Shown: positions 5,810-12,856 of the stretch, in pieces | Numbering within the stretch: the stretch's first letter is position 1 | Layout: each line of letters starts with the position of its first letter | Assembly (NCBI GenBank): GCA_934466455.1 | Contig: CAKSLF010000023.1 | Location: forward strand, 1 to 19,395 | Source of the DNA: an uncultured Oscillospiraceae bacterium | GTDB taxonomy: Bacteria; Bacillota; Clostridia; Oscillospirales; Ruminococcaceae | Direction of reading: 5' to 3' | Length of the DNA: 19,395 bases | Program-made: the position numbers and the translations under genes | The notes under the pieces: model-generated | The model's input: only the letters and a program-made list of their open reading frames with translations | The model's database searches: none | Told to the model about the DNA's origin: nothing

Positions 5810-6785
5810 GAAGATAGCCCTCCAGCTTAAAAGATTTTCCGGTACCGATGGCAACACATTCCTCGGAGTTTTCAGCAACCTCGCATTTAAGGTTAAAGCG
5901 GTTTGCAAAATATTTATCAAGTCCGTGCAGGCGTGCGCCGCCGCCGGTCATAAGAATGCCGTTTGCCTTAACATCACCGGCAAGCTCCGGCGGGGTTTTT
6001 TCAAATACTTTTTGTATTGCGGCGGCAAGCTGTGCGGCAAGGTCATAAAAAACATCGGAAAGCTCACTCCATGTAAGTGTAACCCTTCCCGGAAGCCCGG
6101 TAAGAAGGTTTCTGCCCTTCACCTCAAATGTGCGGTCGTCATCAAAGCTCCAACAGGTGCCGATAGCTTTTTTTGCCTCCTCCGCCATACGCTGACCGAT
6201 AAGCAAAGCGTATTTTGTTCTGACATAGCGGATTATCTCCTCGTCAAATCTGTTTCCGGCAATTTTTACGGAATATTTGCAAACAACGCCGGAAAGAGAA
6301 AGCAGCGCAATATCCGTTGTACCGCCGCCTATATCGACGATAAACCGCCCGTCCGGCTTTGAAATATCAAGCCCTGCGCCAAGGGCGGCGGCAACAGGCT
6401 CTTCTATAAGATAAACTTTGCGTGCGCCGGCGGAAATTGCGGCATCAACAACGGCACGCTGCTCAACATCGGTAATAATGCTGGGTACACAGATTGCAAC
6501 TCTTGGCTTAAAATAGCTTTCGCCGCAGACCTTTTTAAGAGCATAGCGGATAAGCTCGTTGGTCAGGTGGTAGTTTGAGATAACGCCGCCGCCCATCGGG
6601 CAAACGGCAGAGATAAAGCTTGGTGTTCTTCCAAGCATTTTGTGTGCTTCGGAACAAATCGCAACAATTTCGCCTGTGTCATTGTTTATGGCTACTATGT
6701 TCGGTTCACGAAAAAGCACTCCGCGGTCCGGGTCGTATGCGATTATTTTTGTTGTTCCGAGATCTATTCCTATATCAGCAGGCAT
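5769..6785 (-). CDS. mreB: MreB/Mbl-family actin-like cell-shape protein
   Basis: The 338-residue protein belongs to the bacterial actins that polymerise on ATP under the membrane and guide cell-wall synthesis along the cell sides. It shows the phosphate-1 loop GIDLGTT (6-12), the phosphate-2 loop DIGGGTTD (151-158), the IEEPVAAALGAG connecting region (127-138) and the adenosine motif GGGARLHGLD (281-290). Length is normal for MreB/Mbl. mreC and mreD are not next to it, so it may be a second paralogue (Mbl or MreBH type) rather than the main mre-operon copy; I cannot separate these from sequence alone. CGGAGG precedes the ATG. A promoter with a perfect -35 lies about 40 bp upstream, and the traX-like gene overlaps its end. 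Confidence 0.93.
   Translation of the reverse strand: MPADIGIDLGTTKIIAYDPDRGVLFREPNIVAINNDTGEIVAICSEAHKMLGRTPSFISAVCPMGGGVISNYHLTNELIRYALKKVCGESYFKPRVAICVPSIITDVEQRAVVDAAISAGARKVYLIEEPVAAALGAGLDISKPDGRFIVDIGGGTTDIALLSLSGVVCKYSVKIAGNRFDEEIIRYVRTKYALLIGQRMAEEAKKAIGTCWSFDDDRTFEVKGRNLLTGLPGRVTLTWSELSDVFYDLAAQLAAAIQKVFEKTPPELAGDVKANGILMTGGGARLHGLDKYFANRFNLKCEVAENSEECVAIGTGKSFKLEGYLRDCVSEANNRLHG
5819..5823 (-). promoter_or_regulatory. ribosome binding site that decides the traX-like start
   Basis: GGAGG on the minus strand, nine bases before the GTG at 5809 and inside the mreB-like coding region. It supports a GTG start 37 codons downstream of the longest possible frame. Confidence 0.7.
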
Positions 6786-6821
6786 TTTGTCCTCCGATGA
6801 ATTATTTTTGTTTCACAAATA

Positions 6822-6850
6822 AGATTAAAGCATATTTATGCGCTTGTCAA
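6822..6850 (-). promoter_or_regulatory. promoter of the mreB-traX pair
   Basis: On the minus strand a perfect TTGACA (6845-6850) is followed after 17 nt by TAATCT (6822-6827). The -10 matches only three of six positions. The spacer holds a small palindrome (GCATA-AA-TATGC on the minus strand, about 6830-6841) that could be an operator. The predicted start near 6815 leaves a 30-nt leader. Confidence 0.6.
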
Positions 6851-6884
6851 TTCGGAATTTATTAAACTTTGATTAAATATGCAT

Positions 6885-9101
6885 TTATTCCTCAAGCATA
6901 TAGCGCAGATTGGTAAATCTGCCGGTCTTTTTGTTGTTATCGACCATAGAGAATACCGCCCGGCTGTCGCCGACAATTATAAGCAGCTTTTTTGCTCTTG
7001 TAACTGCGGTATACAGCAGATTGCGGAAGCAAAGCCGGGAGTTTACCTCCATAAGAGGAATTATAACGGCGTCAAACTCGTTGCCTTGGCTTTTGTGTAC
7101 GGTTATGGCGTAAGCATGGTCAAGCTCGCCCGCATTGTCAAAAGGATAATCCGCAATACGGTCGTCAAAGCGTATCGCCATAAGCCGCAGCATAGGGTCG
7201 ATTTTTTCGATTACGCCTATGTCGCCGTTAAAAATGCCCCGACCCATTTCGCCGTCGTCTTTTTTCCAAACCATGTCGTAATTATTGCGCACCTGCATTA
7301 CCTTATCCCCTTGGCGGAAGAGCCGTCCGTTAAAAGTAAATTCCTTCTTTTCCGGGGAGGGAGGGTTAAGTACCTTTTGCAGAGCGATATTCAGCCCCCA
7401 GGTTCCGGCTTCGCCCCTTTTTCCGGGGCAAAGCACCTGTATATCCCACATGGGGGAAAGCCCATATGCCCTCGGCAGGCGTTTTTCACAAAGCTGGCAG
7501 ACGGTGGCGGCACATTCCGCTTCGCTTTGTCTCGGCATAAAGAAAAAGTCGTTGTCTTTTGATTCAAGATATGGATATTCTCCGTTTACAATATCATGTG
7601 CGCTTGTGACGATCGCACTTTCCGCCGCCTGGCGGAAAATCGTATTGAGTGTTACGGAGGGCAGAATATCCGACGCAAGTAAATCGTGCAGCACATTGCC
7701 TGCGCCTACGGAGGGAAGCTGGTCGGAATCTCCGACCATAACAAGGCGGCAGGAAAAGGAAAGAGCCTTGAGCAGAGAGTCAAAAAGAAGGCTGTCGACC
7801 ATAGACATCTCGTCCACTATGAGGGTATCGCATTTAAGAGGATTTTTTTCGTTTTTGCGAAAAACAGGGTGCATATCGTCGGAGGAATAATCAACTTCAA
7901 GAAGACGGTGTATGGTTTTTGCCTCCTTACCGGTAAGCTCTGAAAGCCGCTTTGCGGCACGACCGGTGGGCGCAGCAAGCATAACGGTATCGCCCTGCTG
8001 TTCAAGAAGGCGGATAAGAGCGTTAAGAGTGGTGGTTTTTCCGGTGCCGGGACCGCCGGTAAGAACAAAAACATGGTTGCGAACCGCTTCACGCAAAGCC
8101 TTGCGCTGCAAAAGGTCGTACTCTATGCCAAGCTCCTCTTCAAGCAGGGAAATGCTTGCATCGAGGGAGGAATCGCTTTCGTCGCAAAGGTCGTGCAGCA
8201 TCATACGCAGCCGACCTGCGGCGGAGGTTTCTGCAGAAAACAACTCCGGGAGATAAATAAACCGCCTGCCGTTTCTGTAATATTCGTCAAGCTCATGCCG
8301 GCGGACAAGCTCTTCGAGGGCGTCGGGCATATCGTCACTTTCACCGAGAACCCCGGCGGCAGCGGGCAAAAGCCGCTCTGCGGGGAGGCAGGTATGACCG
8401 TTGTCGAGATTATGAACAAGAACAAATTTAATTCCGGCTTTAAGACGGCGGACATCGTCCGCTTTGCCCTTTTTAAGAAAAACGGCGTCCGCTTCCGCAA
8501 AGTCAAGACCTATATCCGGGTCGCAGAGAAGATACGGATTTTCCGTAACAAATTCAACTGCGGAAACACCCCATTTTTTCCATGCACGAACGGCTATTGC
8601 AGCAGGAAGCCCAAAACCCTGAAGCCCTGCCATAACCTTTCGTGCTCCGAAAGCCCGCTGGAACTGGGTGCCTATTTCCAAAGCCAGTTTTTCGGAAACG
8701 CCCTTGACCCTTGAAAGCTGCTTTGGGTCATTTTCAATGGTTTCGATTGTATATTCGCCGAAGGCTTCGACAATGCGGGCGGCAAGAGCGGGACCGACGC
8801 CCTTAAACGAACCGCCGCCAAGATACTTTCTCATAGCGGAAACGGAAACGGGCAGCCGTCTTTCACAAACCTGAGCACGGAACTGGTTGCCATAGGTGGG
8901 GTGGGAAGAAAAGCTCCCGGTTAGGGAAACCTCTTCGCCAGCCTCCACTGTACCAAGCTCGCCGACAACGGTGACAAGCTCTCCGCCGCAGTCGAGGTCA
9001 AACACAACAAATCCCGTTTCCGGCTTGTAGCACACAATTCCTTCAACCGTACCGGAAATTTGTTCCGTTTCAACTTTTTCGTTCTTTCCTAAAACGCTCA
9101 T
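6885..9101 (-). CDS. recD2: RecD2 (RecD-like) ATP-dependent DNA helicase
   Basis: The 738-residue protein is a superfamily 1B helicase moving 5' to 3' on single-stranded DNA; RecD2 acts without RecBC and is linked to replication-fork maintenance and repair. In order: N-terminal OB-like domain (about 10-85), tandem helix-hairpin-helix region (93-138, with GGGSFKGVGPALA), and two RecA-like domains with Walker A GGPGTGKTT (349-357), Walker B DEMS (430-433), GDSDQLPSVG (motif III, about 457-466), HKSQG (669-673, in the SH3-bearing domain 2 region) and YTAVTRAKK (motif VI). Length is usual for RecD2. The ATG at 9101 is chosen because family proteins start near here and because the promoter at 9172-9200 should begin RNA at about 9165, so the longer frame from 9167 would have no leader. 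The ribosome binding site (GGACGG) is weak. Confidence 0.95.
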   Translation of the reverse strand: MSVLGKNEKVETEQISGTVEGIVCYKPETGFVVFDLDCGGELVTVVGELGTVEAGEEVSLTGSFSSHPTYGNQFRAQVCERRLPVSVSAMRKYLGGGSFKGVGPALAARIVEAFGEYTIETIENDPKQLSRVKGVSEKLALEIGTQFQRAFGARKVMAGLQGFGLPAAIAVRAWKKWGVSAVEFVTENPYLLCDPDIGLDFAEADAVFLKKGKADDVRRLKAGIKFVLVHNLDNGHTCLPAERLLPAAAGVLGESDDMPDALEELVRRHELDEYYRNGRRFIYLPELFSAETSAAGRLRMMLHDLCDESDSSLDASISLLEEELGIEYDLLQRKALREAVRNHVFVLTGGPGTGKTTTLNALIRLLEQQGDTVMLAAPTGRAAKRLSELTGKEAKTIHRLLEVDYSSDDMHPVFRKNEKNPLKCDTLIVDEMSMVDSLLFDSLLKALSFSCRLVMVGDSDQLPSVGAGNVLHDLLASDILPSVTLNTIFRQAAESAIVTSAHDIVNGEYPYLESKDNDFFFMPRQSEAECAATVCQLCEKRLPRAYGLSPMWDIQVLCPGKRGEAGTWGLNIALQKVLNPPSPEKKEFTFNGRLFRQGDKVMQVRNNYDMVWKKDDGEMGRGIFNGDIGVIEKIDPMLRLMAIRFDDRIADYPFDNAGELDHAYAITVHKSQGNEFDAVIIPLMEVNSRLCFRNLLYTAVTRAKKLLIIVGDSRAVFSMVDNNKKTGRFTNLRYMLEE

Positions 9102-9171
9102 AAAAAACCGTCCGTTTACATAAAAATTGTCTTTATCGCACCCGCAAAAGACAAGAGGCATACACACATCA

Positions 9172-9200
9172 ATTATATATCTTTTTTGTCAATCTGTAAA
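9172..9200 (-). promoter_or_regulatory. sigma-A type promoter of recD2
   Basis: On the minus strand TTTACA (9195-9200), 17 nt, TATAAT (9172-9177). Five of six and six of six matches. The -10 box contains the stop codon of the upstream small gene. The predicted leader is about 64 nt. Confidence 0.7.
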
Positions 9201-9532
9201 CCGCCAAAAACCTCGGTAAAAAGGTCTTTTTCGCTTTCTGCCGCAGTGCAGTTAAACCGCAGACAAAGGTTACGGCAAATTTCCCTTGCTTCGCTGTCGG
9301 TTTTGCGGCAATCGAGAATAACTCTGCCGTGGATTGGGTCCGCCTCGCTAAGAGCGGCGCGGACGGCTTCCTCAAGTCCGTCGGCGGAAACGGAGGCTGC
9401 GTCGGCAATAAAAATTACATTTTTCTTCATCCTGCATTTTACACTTTGATTTATAAGCCACTGGGAAGCTTCTATCATTCCGAGAGAAGCAAAAAAAGTT
9501 ACTGCGAGCACCGCAATTATTTCAAAAAACAT
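9173..9532 (-). CDS. small membrane-anchored protein, function unknown
   Basis: The 119-residue protein has one N-terminal hydrophobic helix (about 1-25), a basic stretch (KCRMKK, around 32-37) and a soluble alpha/beta-looking domain (NVIFIADAAS through the predicted strand RVILDCRK) with several cysteines. It is likely a membrane-tethered cytoplasmic protein. I do not recognise a family. The ATG at 9532 is preferred to the in-frame TTG at 9541: AAGGGGG lies 11 nt before the ATG but only 2 nt before the TTG. It is encoded just ahead of recD2 but that gene has its own promoter, so shared function should not be assumed. It is divergent from dpaA across 125 bp. Confidence 0.65.
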   Translation of the reverse strand: MFFEIIAVLAVTFFASLGMIEASQWLINQSVKCRMKKNVIFIADAASVSADGLEEAVRAALSEADPIHGRVILDCRKTDSEAREICRNLCLRFNCTAAESEKDLFTEVFGGLQIDKKDI

Positions 9533-9616
9533 AAAGAACAAAGCCCCCTTTCGTTATCTGTATACTATGTACCGGCGGGAATAAAGGTTACCGGGTGTCA
9601 AAAAAGCTTTTTGCGG

Positions 9617-9625
9617 CATAGCATA
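9617..9625 (+). promoter_or_regulatory. possible sigma-K type -10 element upstream of dpaA
   Basis: CATAGCATA fits the CATA-NNN-TA form of mother-cell sigma-E/sigma-K -10 boxes and lies 33 bp before the dpaA start. In Bacillus the dpaAB (spoVF) genes are read by sigma-K. I find no convincing AC-type -35 at the right distance, so this is tentative. Confidence 0.35.
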
Positions 9626-9657
9626 AAACACAGGAAACACATTTGGAGGTTTCGGCA

Positions 9658-10542
9658 ATGAAAAAACATTCTTTTTACATAGCCGGCGGAGATATGCGCT
9701 TTGTTTATCTTGCAAATGCGCTTGCGGCTGAAAAATATAACGTAACGGCGTTTGCTTTATCGGAGGCGGAGGGGCTTTCCGACGATGTGATAATAAGCGG
9801 AGATTCCTCGGAGGCCGCCTTTTCGGATGTAACGGTGCTTCCGATTCCCTGCCAAAGCGGTGAGGGATACCTTAACGCACCTTTTGAAGAAAGAAAAATT
9901 CCCCTTGCGGAGATTGCGGCAAGACTTGAGCACGGTTCCGTGCTCGTGGGCGGGATGATTCCGGAAAGTATAAGAAAAATTGCGGAAAACAAAGGGGTGG
10001 CCGTGCTCGATTATTTTGAGCGGGAGGAATTTGCGGTGCGCAACGCTTCGCTTACGGCGGAAGCGGCTGTTGCCCTCGCAATGGAGGCGGTAAACGAATC
10101 GATAAGCAAAATGTCGGTGCTCATTTTGGGACACGGAAGGATAGGAAGATTGCTCGGCAGTATGCTAAAGGCTCTTGACGCCGATGTTACCATTGCCGCA
10201 AGACGCTTTTCCGACCTTGCGTGGATACGGTCAGAGGGAAATACGCCTATCGAATTTTCACGCCTTGATGAGAAAATAAGCGGCTTTCGCATAATTCTGA
10301 GCACTGTTCCCGCACCGGTGCTCGGAGAGGAACGCCTCGCCATGCTCAAAAAAGACACCATAGTGATAGACCTTGCTTCCGCACCCGGCGGCGTTGATTG
10401 GGAAGCGGCAAACAGACTTGGAATCCGTGCGGAAAAGGCACTTGGCTTGCCGGGAAGATTCGCTCCGAAAACTGCCGGAGAAATAATCAAAGAAACCGTG
10501 CTCAACATATTAAGCGAAAGGGAGGAAAATGCTTGTGGCTGA
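9658..10542 (+). CDS. dpaA: dipicolinate synthase subunit A
   Basis: DpaA and DpaB together convert (dihydro)dipicolinate-pathway intermediates from DapA into dipicolinic acid in the mother cell; the acid, bound to calcium, fills the spore core and gives heat resistance. The 294-residue protein opens with FYIAGGDMRFVYLANAL, typical of DpaA, and has a Rossmann nucleotide-binding loop GHGRIG at 158-163 (ILGHGRIGRLLG), followed by STVPAPV and the closing LGLPGRFAPKTAG. Length matches the Bacillus enzyme. The ATG at 9658 has GGAGG eight bases upstream; an in-frame start at 9643 lies in the ribosome binding site. It overlaps dpaB by 14 bp, so the pair is co-translated. Presence of these genes strongly implies that the organism sporulates. 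Confidence 0.95.
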   Translation: MKKHSFYIAGGDMRFVYLANALAAEKYNVTAFALSEAEGLSDDVIISGDSSEAAFSDVTVLPIPCQSGEGYLNAPFEERKIPLAEIAARLEHGSVLVGGMIPESIRKIAENKGVAVLDYFEREEFAVRNASLTAEAAVALAMEAVNESISKMSVLILGHGRIGRLLGSMLKALDADVTIAARRFSDLAWIRSEGNTPIEFSRLDEKISGFRIILSTVPAPVLGEERLAMLKKDTIVIDLASAPGGVDWEAANRLGIRAEKALGLPGRFAPKTAGEIIKETVLNILSEREENACG

Positions 10543-11113
10543 AAAAATAAGACTCGGCTTTGCGATTTGCGGTTCGTTTTGTACATTCAAAAAAGTGATG
10601 GAGGAGCTTGCCGCCCTTGGTGAAGAATATGATATAACGCCGATTATGTCGGAGGGGGCGGCGTTTACCGATACCCGCTTCGGAAAGGCGGAGGACTTCC
10701 GCCGAAGGATTGCGGAGATATGCGGAAGAGAGCCGATTACCACCATAGCCGGTGCGGAGCCGATAGGTCCTAAGGCACTTCTTGATGTGCTTGTAATTGA
10801 GCCGTGTACCGGAAACACTCTTGGAAAGCTTGCAAACGGCATAACCGATACGGCGGTAACCATGGCGGCAAAAGCGCATTTGCGCAACGGACGCCCGGTG
10901 GTGCTTGCGGTTTCGACCAATGATGCTCTCGGAGCCTCCGCACGAAATATAGGCACGCTTATGAATGCGAAAAATGTTTATTTTGTTCCTATGCGGCAGG
11001 ACTCACCGAAGGGAAAGCCCGCCTCCGTTGTGGCGGATTTTTCAAAAACCGGGGAAGCAATAACCGCCGCACTTGAGGGTAAACAGGCGCAGCCGCTGTT
11101 GATTTTCCCCTGA
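10529..11113 (+). CDS. dpaB: dipicolinate synthase subunit B (flavoprotein family)
   Basis: The 194-residue protein belongs to the flavoprotein (PF02441-type) fold and is the partner of DpaA in dipicolinic acid synthesis. Family segments seen are the opening GFAICGSFCTF, AEPIGPKALLD, VIEPCTGNTLGKLANGITD with the TGN(T/S) loop, and VVLAVSTNDALG. Length fits SpoVFB of Bacillus (about 200). Two starts are possible: the ATG at 10529 has GGAGG only three bases before it, while the in-frame GTG at 10535 is nine bases from the same site and may be the real one; two residues differ. It overlaps dpaA and is followed by a strong hairpin. Confidence 0.95.
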   Translation: MLVAEKIRLGFAICGSFCTFKKVMEELAALGEEYDITPIMSEGAAFTDTRFGKAEDFRRRIAEICGREPITTIAGAEPIGPKALLDVLVIEPCTGNTLGKLANGITDTAVTMAAKAHLRNGRPVVLAVSTNDALGASARNIGTLMNAKNVYFVPMRQDSPKGKPASVVADFSKTGEAITAALEGKQAQPLLIFP

Positions 11114-11137
11114 ATAAAGTTTTTATGTTTTTCCAAT

Positions 11138-11180
11138 AATCCTTTCTGTCCGAGTATCGGGCAGAAAGGATTGATTTTTT
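11138..11180 (+). terminator. intrinsic terminator of dpaAB that contains the next gene's RBS
   Basis: A 16-bp stem (11138-11153 with 11157-11172; one T-G wobble) with a 3-nt loop, followed by GATTTTTT. The 3' arm includes AGAAAGGA (11163-11170), the ribosome binding site of the gene starting with TTG at 11179, and the start codon uses the last two T of the T-run. Confidence 0.85.
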
Positions 11181-11835
11181 GAAAAAACTGATTTCGACTT
11201 TTTTGTTTTTTGTAAGTTTAATAACCTTTTCGGAAGTTTCCTTTGCTATGACGGCGGAGCAGGCGGCAAAAACGGAGCTTGATTTACCCTGCGGTTTTTC
11301 TGCGCAGGAGCTTGCCTCCGGGCTTAAAGGGGAGCTTGTCTGTCTTGCGGAGGATTTTGTTGCAGCCGAAGAGAAATATGGGGTAAATGCAGTTTTTCTT
11401 GCCGCTCTTGCCGCACAGGAATCCGGCTGGGGAAGGCATTGCTTTCGCCAAAACAATATTTTCGGATGGAGCGGAAAAAGCTTTGACTCAAAAAGCGAGT
11501 GTATCGACTTTGTAGCATCAAAAATTGCGGAAAAATATCTTTCCGAAGAGGGAAGATGCTTTAGAGGAAAAACTCTTTACGGAGTTAATGTATGCTATAA
11601 CGGAAGCAAGGACTGGGTTTTTGCGGTAGCCGGGATTATGGAGAAAATAAGCAAAGGAGCCGCCGGTGCGGCGGCTCCTTATAAGGAAGAAGTGTGTGCG
11701 GAGGTTTTTTCGAAACAACCCGCCGCAATCGATGTTTATGAAGACGAGGAAACTAATCCCGGGGAAATACGCTGGATATGTTCTTACGACAGCTGTCCGG
11801 AGAATACTGCCAACGGTCAATGTGACCTTCCGTAA
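11179..11835 (+). CDS. secreted glucosaminidase-like (GH73-type) cell wall hydrolase
   Basis: The 218-residue protein has a signal peptide (1-23, MKKLISTFLFFVSLITF..SFA) and a lysozyme-like glucosaminidase domain at about 50-155. Marks are KYGVNAVFLAALAAQESGWG with the likely acid glutamate at 81, QNNIFGW (91-97, the N-N-x-F-G motif of GH73-type enzymes) and a final YGVNVCYNGSKDWVFAVAGIM. It should act outside the membrane on peptidoglycan. The start is a TTG at 11179 with AGAAAGGA eight bases upstream. The part after about residue 158 is not domain-like: residues 159-167 are encoded by a hairpin that looks like the opposite gene's terminator, and the last 27 codons overlap the S1-domain gene. 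A role in spore cortex or coat is suggested only by the dpaAB context. Confidence 0.8.
   Translation: MKKLISTFLFFVSLITFSEVSFAMTAEQAAKTELDLPCGFSAQELASGLKGELVCLAEDFVAAEEKYGVNAVFLAALAAQESGWGRHCFRQNNIFGWSGKSFDSKSECIDFVASKIAEKYLSEEGRCFRGKTLYGVNVCYNGSKDWVFAVAGIMEKISKGAAGAAAPYKEEVCAEVFSKQPAAIDVYEDEETNPGEIRWICSYDSCPENTANGQCDLP
11645..11680 (-). terminator. terminator of the S1-domain gene, inside the opposite coding region
   Basis: A perfect 11-bp GC-rich stem (11654-11664 with 11670-11680) with a 5-nt loop is followed on the minus strand by TTGCTTATTTT. It lies 73 bp beyond the S1-domain stop codon and within the glucosaminidase reading frame, where it encodes an alanine/glycine-rich stretch. Confidence 0.7.
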
Positions 11836-12685
11836 TGTAGTAGCATAGAGGCGAGGGAGCGTTGTCCCCGTCAAAAGCGTCCACAATAATGAGCTTTATC
11901 TTCATCTTTTCGGGGATAAGGCTCTTTACATATACGGAGGCCTGTTGCCCCGGATGAAGCATGGGGCATGGCTCGGCAAGCCCGGCAAGGTTTGGCGTAA
12001 GCTCCACAAAAACGCCGTAATCCTCCACAGAGCGAATAATCCCGCCCACGGTTTCTCCCGGAGAAAAGGCTGCGGCGTTTTCTTCCCATGTTCCGAGAAG
12101 CTCTTTGTGCGAAAGGCAGATTCTGCCGCTTTCATCTCTGCCGGATACTACAACGAATATATTTTGCCCGGTACGAAAACGGTCGCTCGGGTGGCCTATG
12201 CGGGAAATGCTTATGCTGTCTATCGGCAGAAGAGAGGATATTCCGCAGCCTATATCCGCAAAACAGCCGAAGCTTTCCATATGCGTTACCGCCGCCGGAA
12301 TAACATCTCCGGGAACAAGCTTGGAAAGATATTCGGAAACGCAGCTTTCCTGTGCCGCCCGGCGGGAGCATATAGCTCTTTTGCGCCCGGAACCGTCGTG
12401 CTCAAATCCAAGCACACGAAAGCATACCGGCTTGTTCACCCTTGAAATTATGGCAATATCCCTTGTTTCGCCGCTTTCTATACCTATTGCGCCTTCGGTG
12501 CGGGGAATAACGCCTTTTATATCCCCAAGGTCAAGCAAAAGATCGTGCCCTGCGGTACAAACAGCCGCTTTTGCCTCAAGTATGGTACCGTTTTGCTGCG
12601 CTCCCTGAAGGGATAAAATATTTTGCAAAGCAGCCTTGTTTGCCGCTGAATTTATAATGCCGCCCTCCGGCAAATATTCCGTCAT
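11753..12685 (-). CDS. S1-domain RNA-binding protein (short clostridial S1-like)
   Basis: The 310-residue protein carries a degenerate first S1-like region (about 33-107, with LLLDLGDIKGVIPRTE), then two clearer S1 OB-fold domains at about 125-200 (PGDVIPAAVTHMESFGCFADI ... ICLSHKELLGTW) and 209-268 (PGETVGGIIRSVEDYGVFVEL). It ends with YYITEGHIDRWQYSP, a tail I associate with the short S1-like proteins annotated as ribosomal protein S1 in Clostridia, so the stop at 11753 is believable. S1 domains bind single-stranded RNA; family members are thought to act in translation initiation or RNA stability, but this one is shorter than classical S1. GGGGAGG precedes the ATG. It is divergent from the tetR-type gene and convergent with, and overlapping, the glucosaminidase gene. 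Confidence 0.88.
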   Translation of the reverse strand: MTEYLPEGGIINSAANKAALQNILSLQGAQQNGTILEAKAAVCTAGHDLLLDLGDIKGVIPRTEGAIGIESGETRDIAIISRVNKPVCFRVLGFEHDGSGRKRAICSRRAAQESCVSEYLSKLVPGDVIPAAVTHMESFGCFADIGCGISSLLPIDSISISRIGHPSDRFRTGQNIFVVVSGRDESGRICLSHKELLGTWEENAAAFSPGETVGGIIRSVEDYGVFVELTPNLAGLAEPCPMLHPGQQASVYVKSLIPEKMKIKLIIVDAFDGDNAPSPLCYYITEGHIDRWQYSPDSCRKNISSVFPRD

Positions 12686-12779
12686 TTGATTTCCTCCCCG
12701 AAATTTTATGATTATTTATATTCCGAAAACTGCGGATTTATGATAAAGAAAATTGCTGCGGCATTTTTGCGGAAAGCTA

Positions 12780-12808
12780 TTGATTAAAGCAGAGTTATAT
12801 GCTAATAT
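12780..12808 (+). promoter_or_regulatory. sigma-A type promoter of the TetR-family gene
   Basis: TTGATT (12780-12785), 17 nt, TAATAT (12803-12808): four of six matches in each box at ideal spacing. The predicted start near 12815 falls in the palindrome at 12812-12831. Confidence 0.5.
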
Positions 12809-12811
12809 TTG

Positions 12812-12831
12812 ATTATACTCAATAGTATAAT
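12812..12831 (+). promoter_or_regulatory. palindromic operator candidate for the TetR-family regulator
   Basis: ATTATACT, a 4-base centre, AGTATAAT: a perfect 8+4+8 inverted repeat directly over the predicted transcription start. Its size and position are typical of TetR-family autoregulatory operators. It is A/T-rich, so some symmetry by chance is possible. Confidence 0.55.
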
Positions 12832-12856
12832 TTTTTATTATCAGGTGATGCAAAAA

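Noticed and set aside
5075..6362. Plus-strand frames of about 250 residues opposite the traX-like and mreB-like genes
   Set aside because: Their content is lysine/arginine- or cysteine-rich without domains, and both minus-strand genes are convincing.
5039..6785. Evidence of a conjugative element suggested by the TraX match
   Set aside because: No relaxase, type IV secretion, integrase or attachment repeats are present; neighbours are core chromosomal genes.
6879..8714. Several plus-strand frames of 200-227 residues opposite recD2
   Set aside because: RecD2 motifs are complete and in order on the minus strand.
9588..9613. TTGACA on the minus strand and AAAAAGCTTTTT palindrome upstream of the small membrane protein gene and dpaA
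   Set aside because: No -10 box lies 16-18 nt from this TTGACA, and the palindrome has no loop or T-run arrangement of a real terminator.
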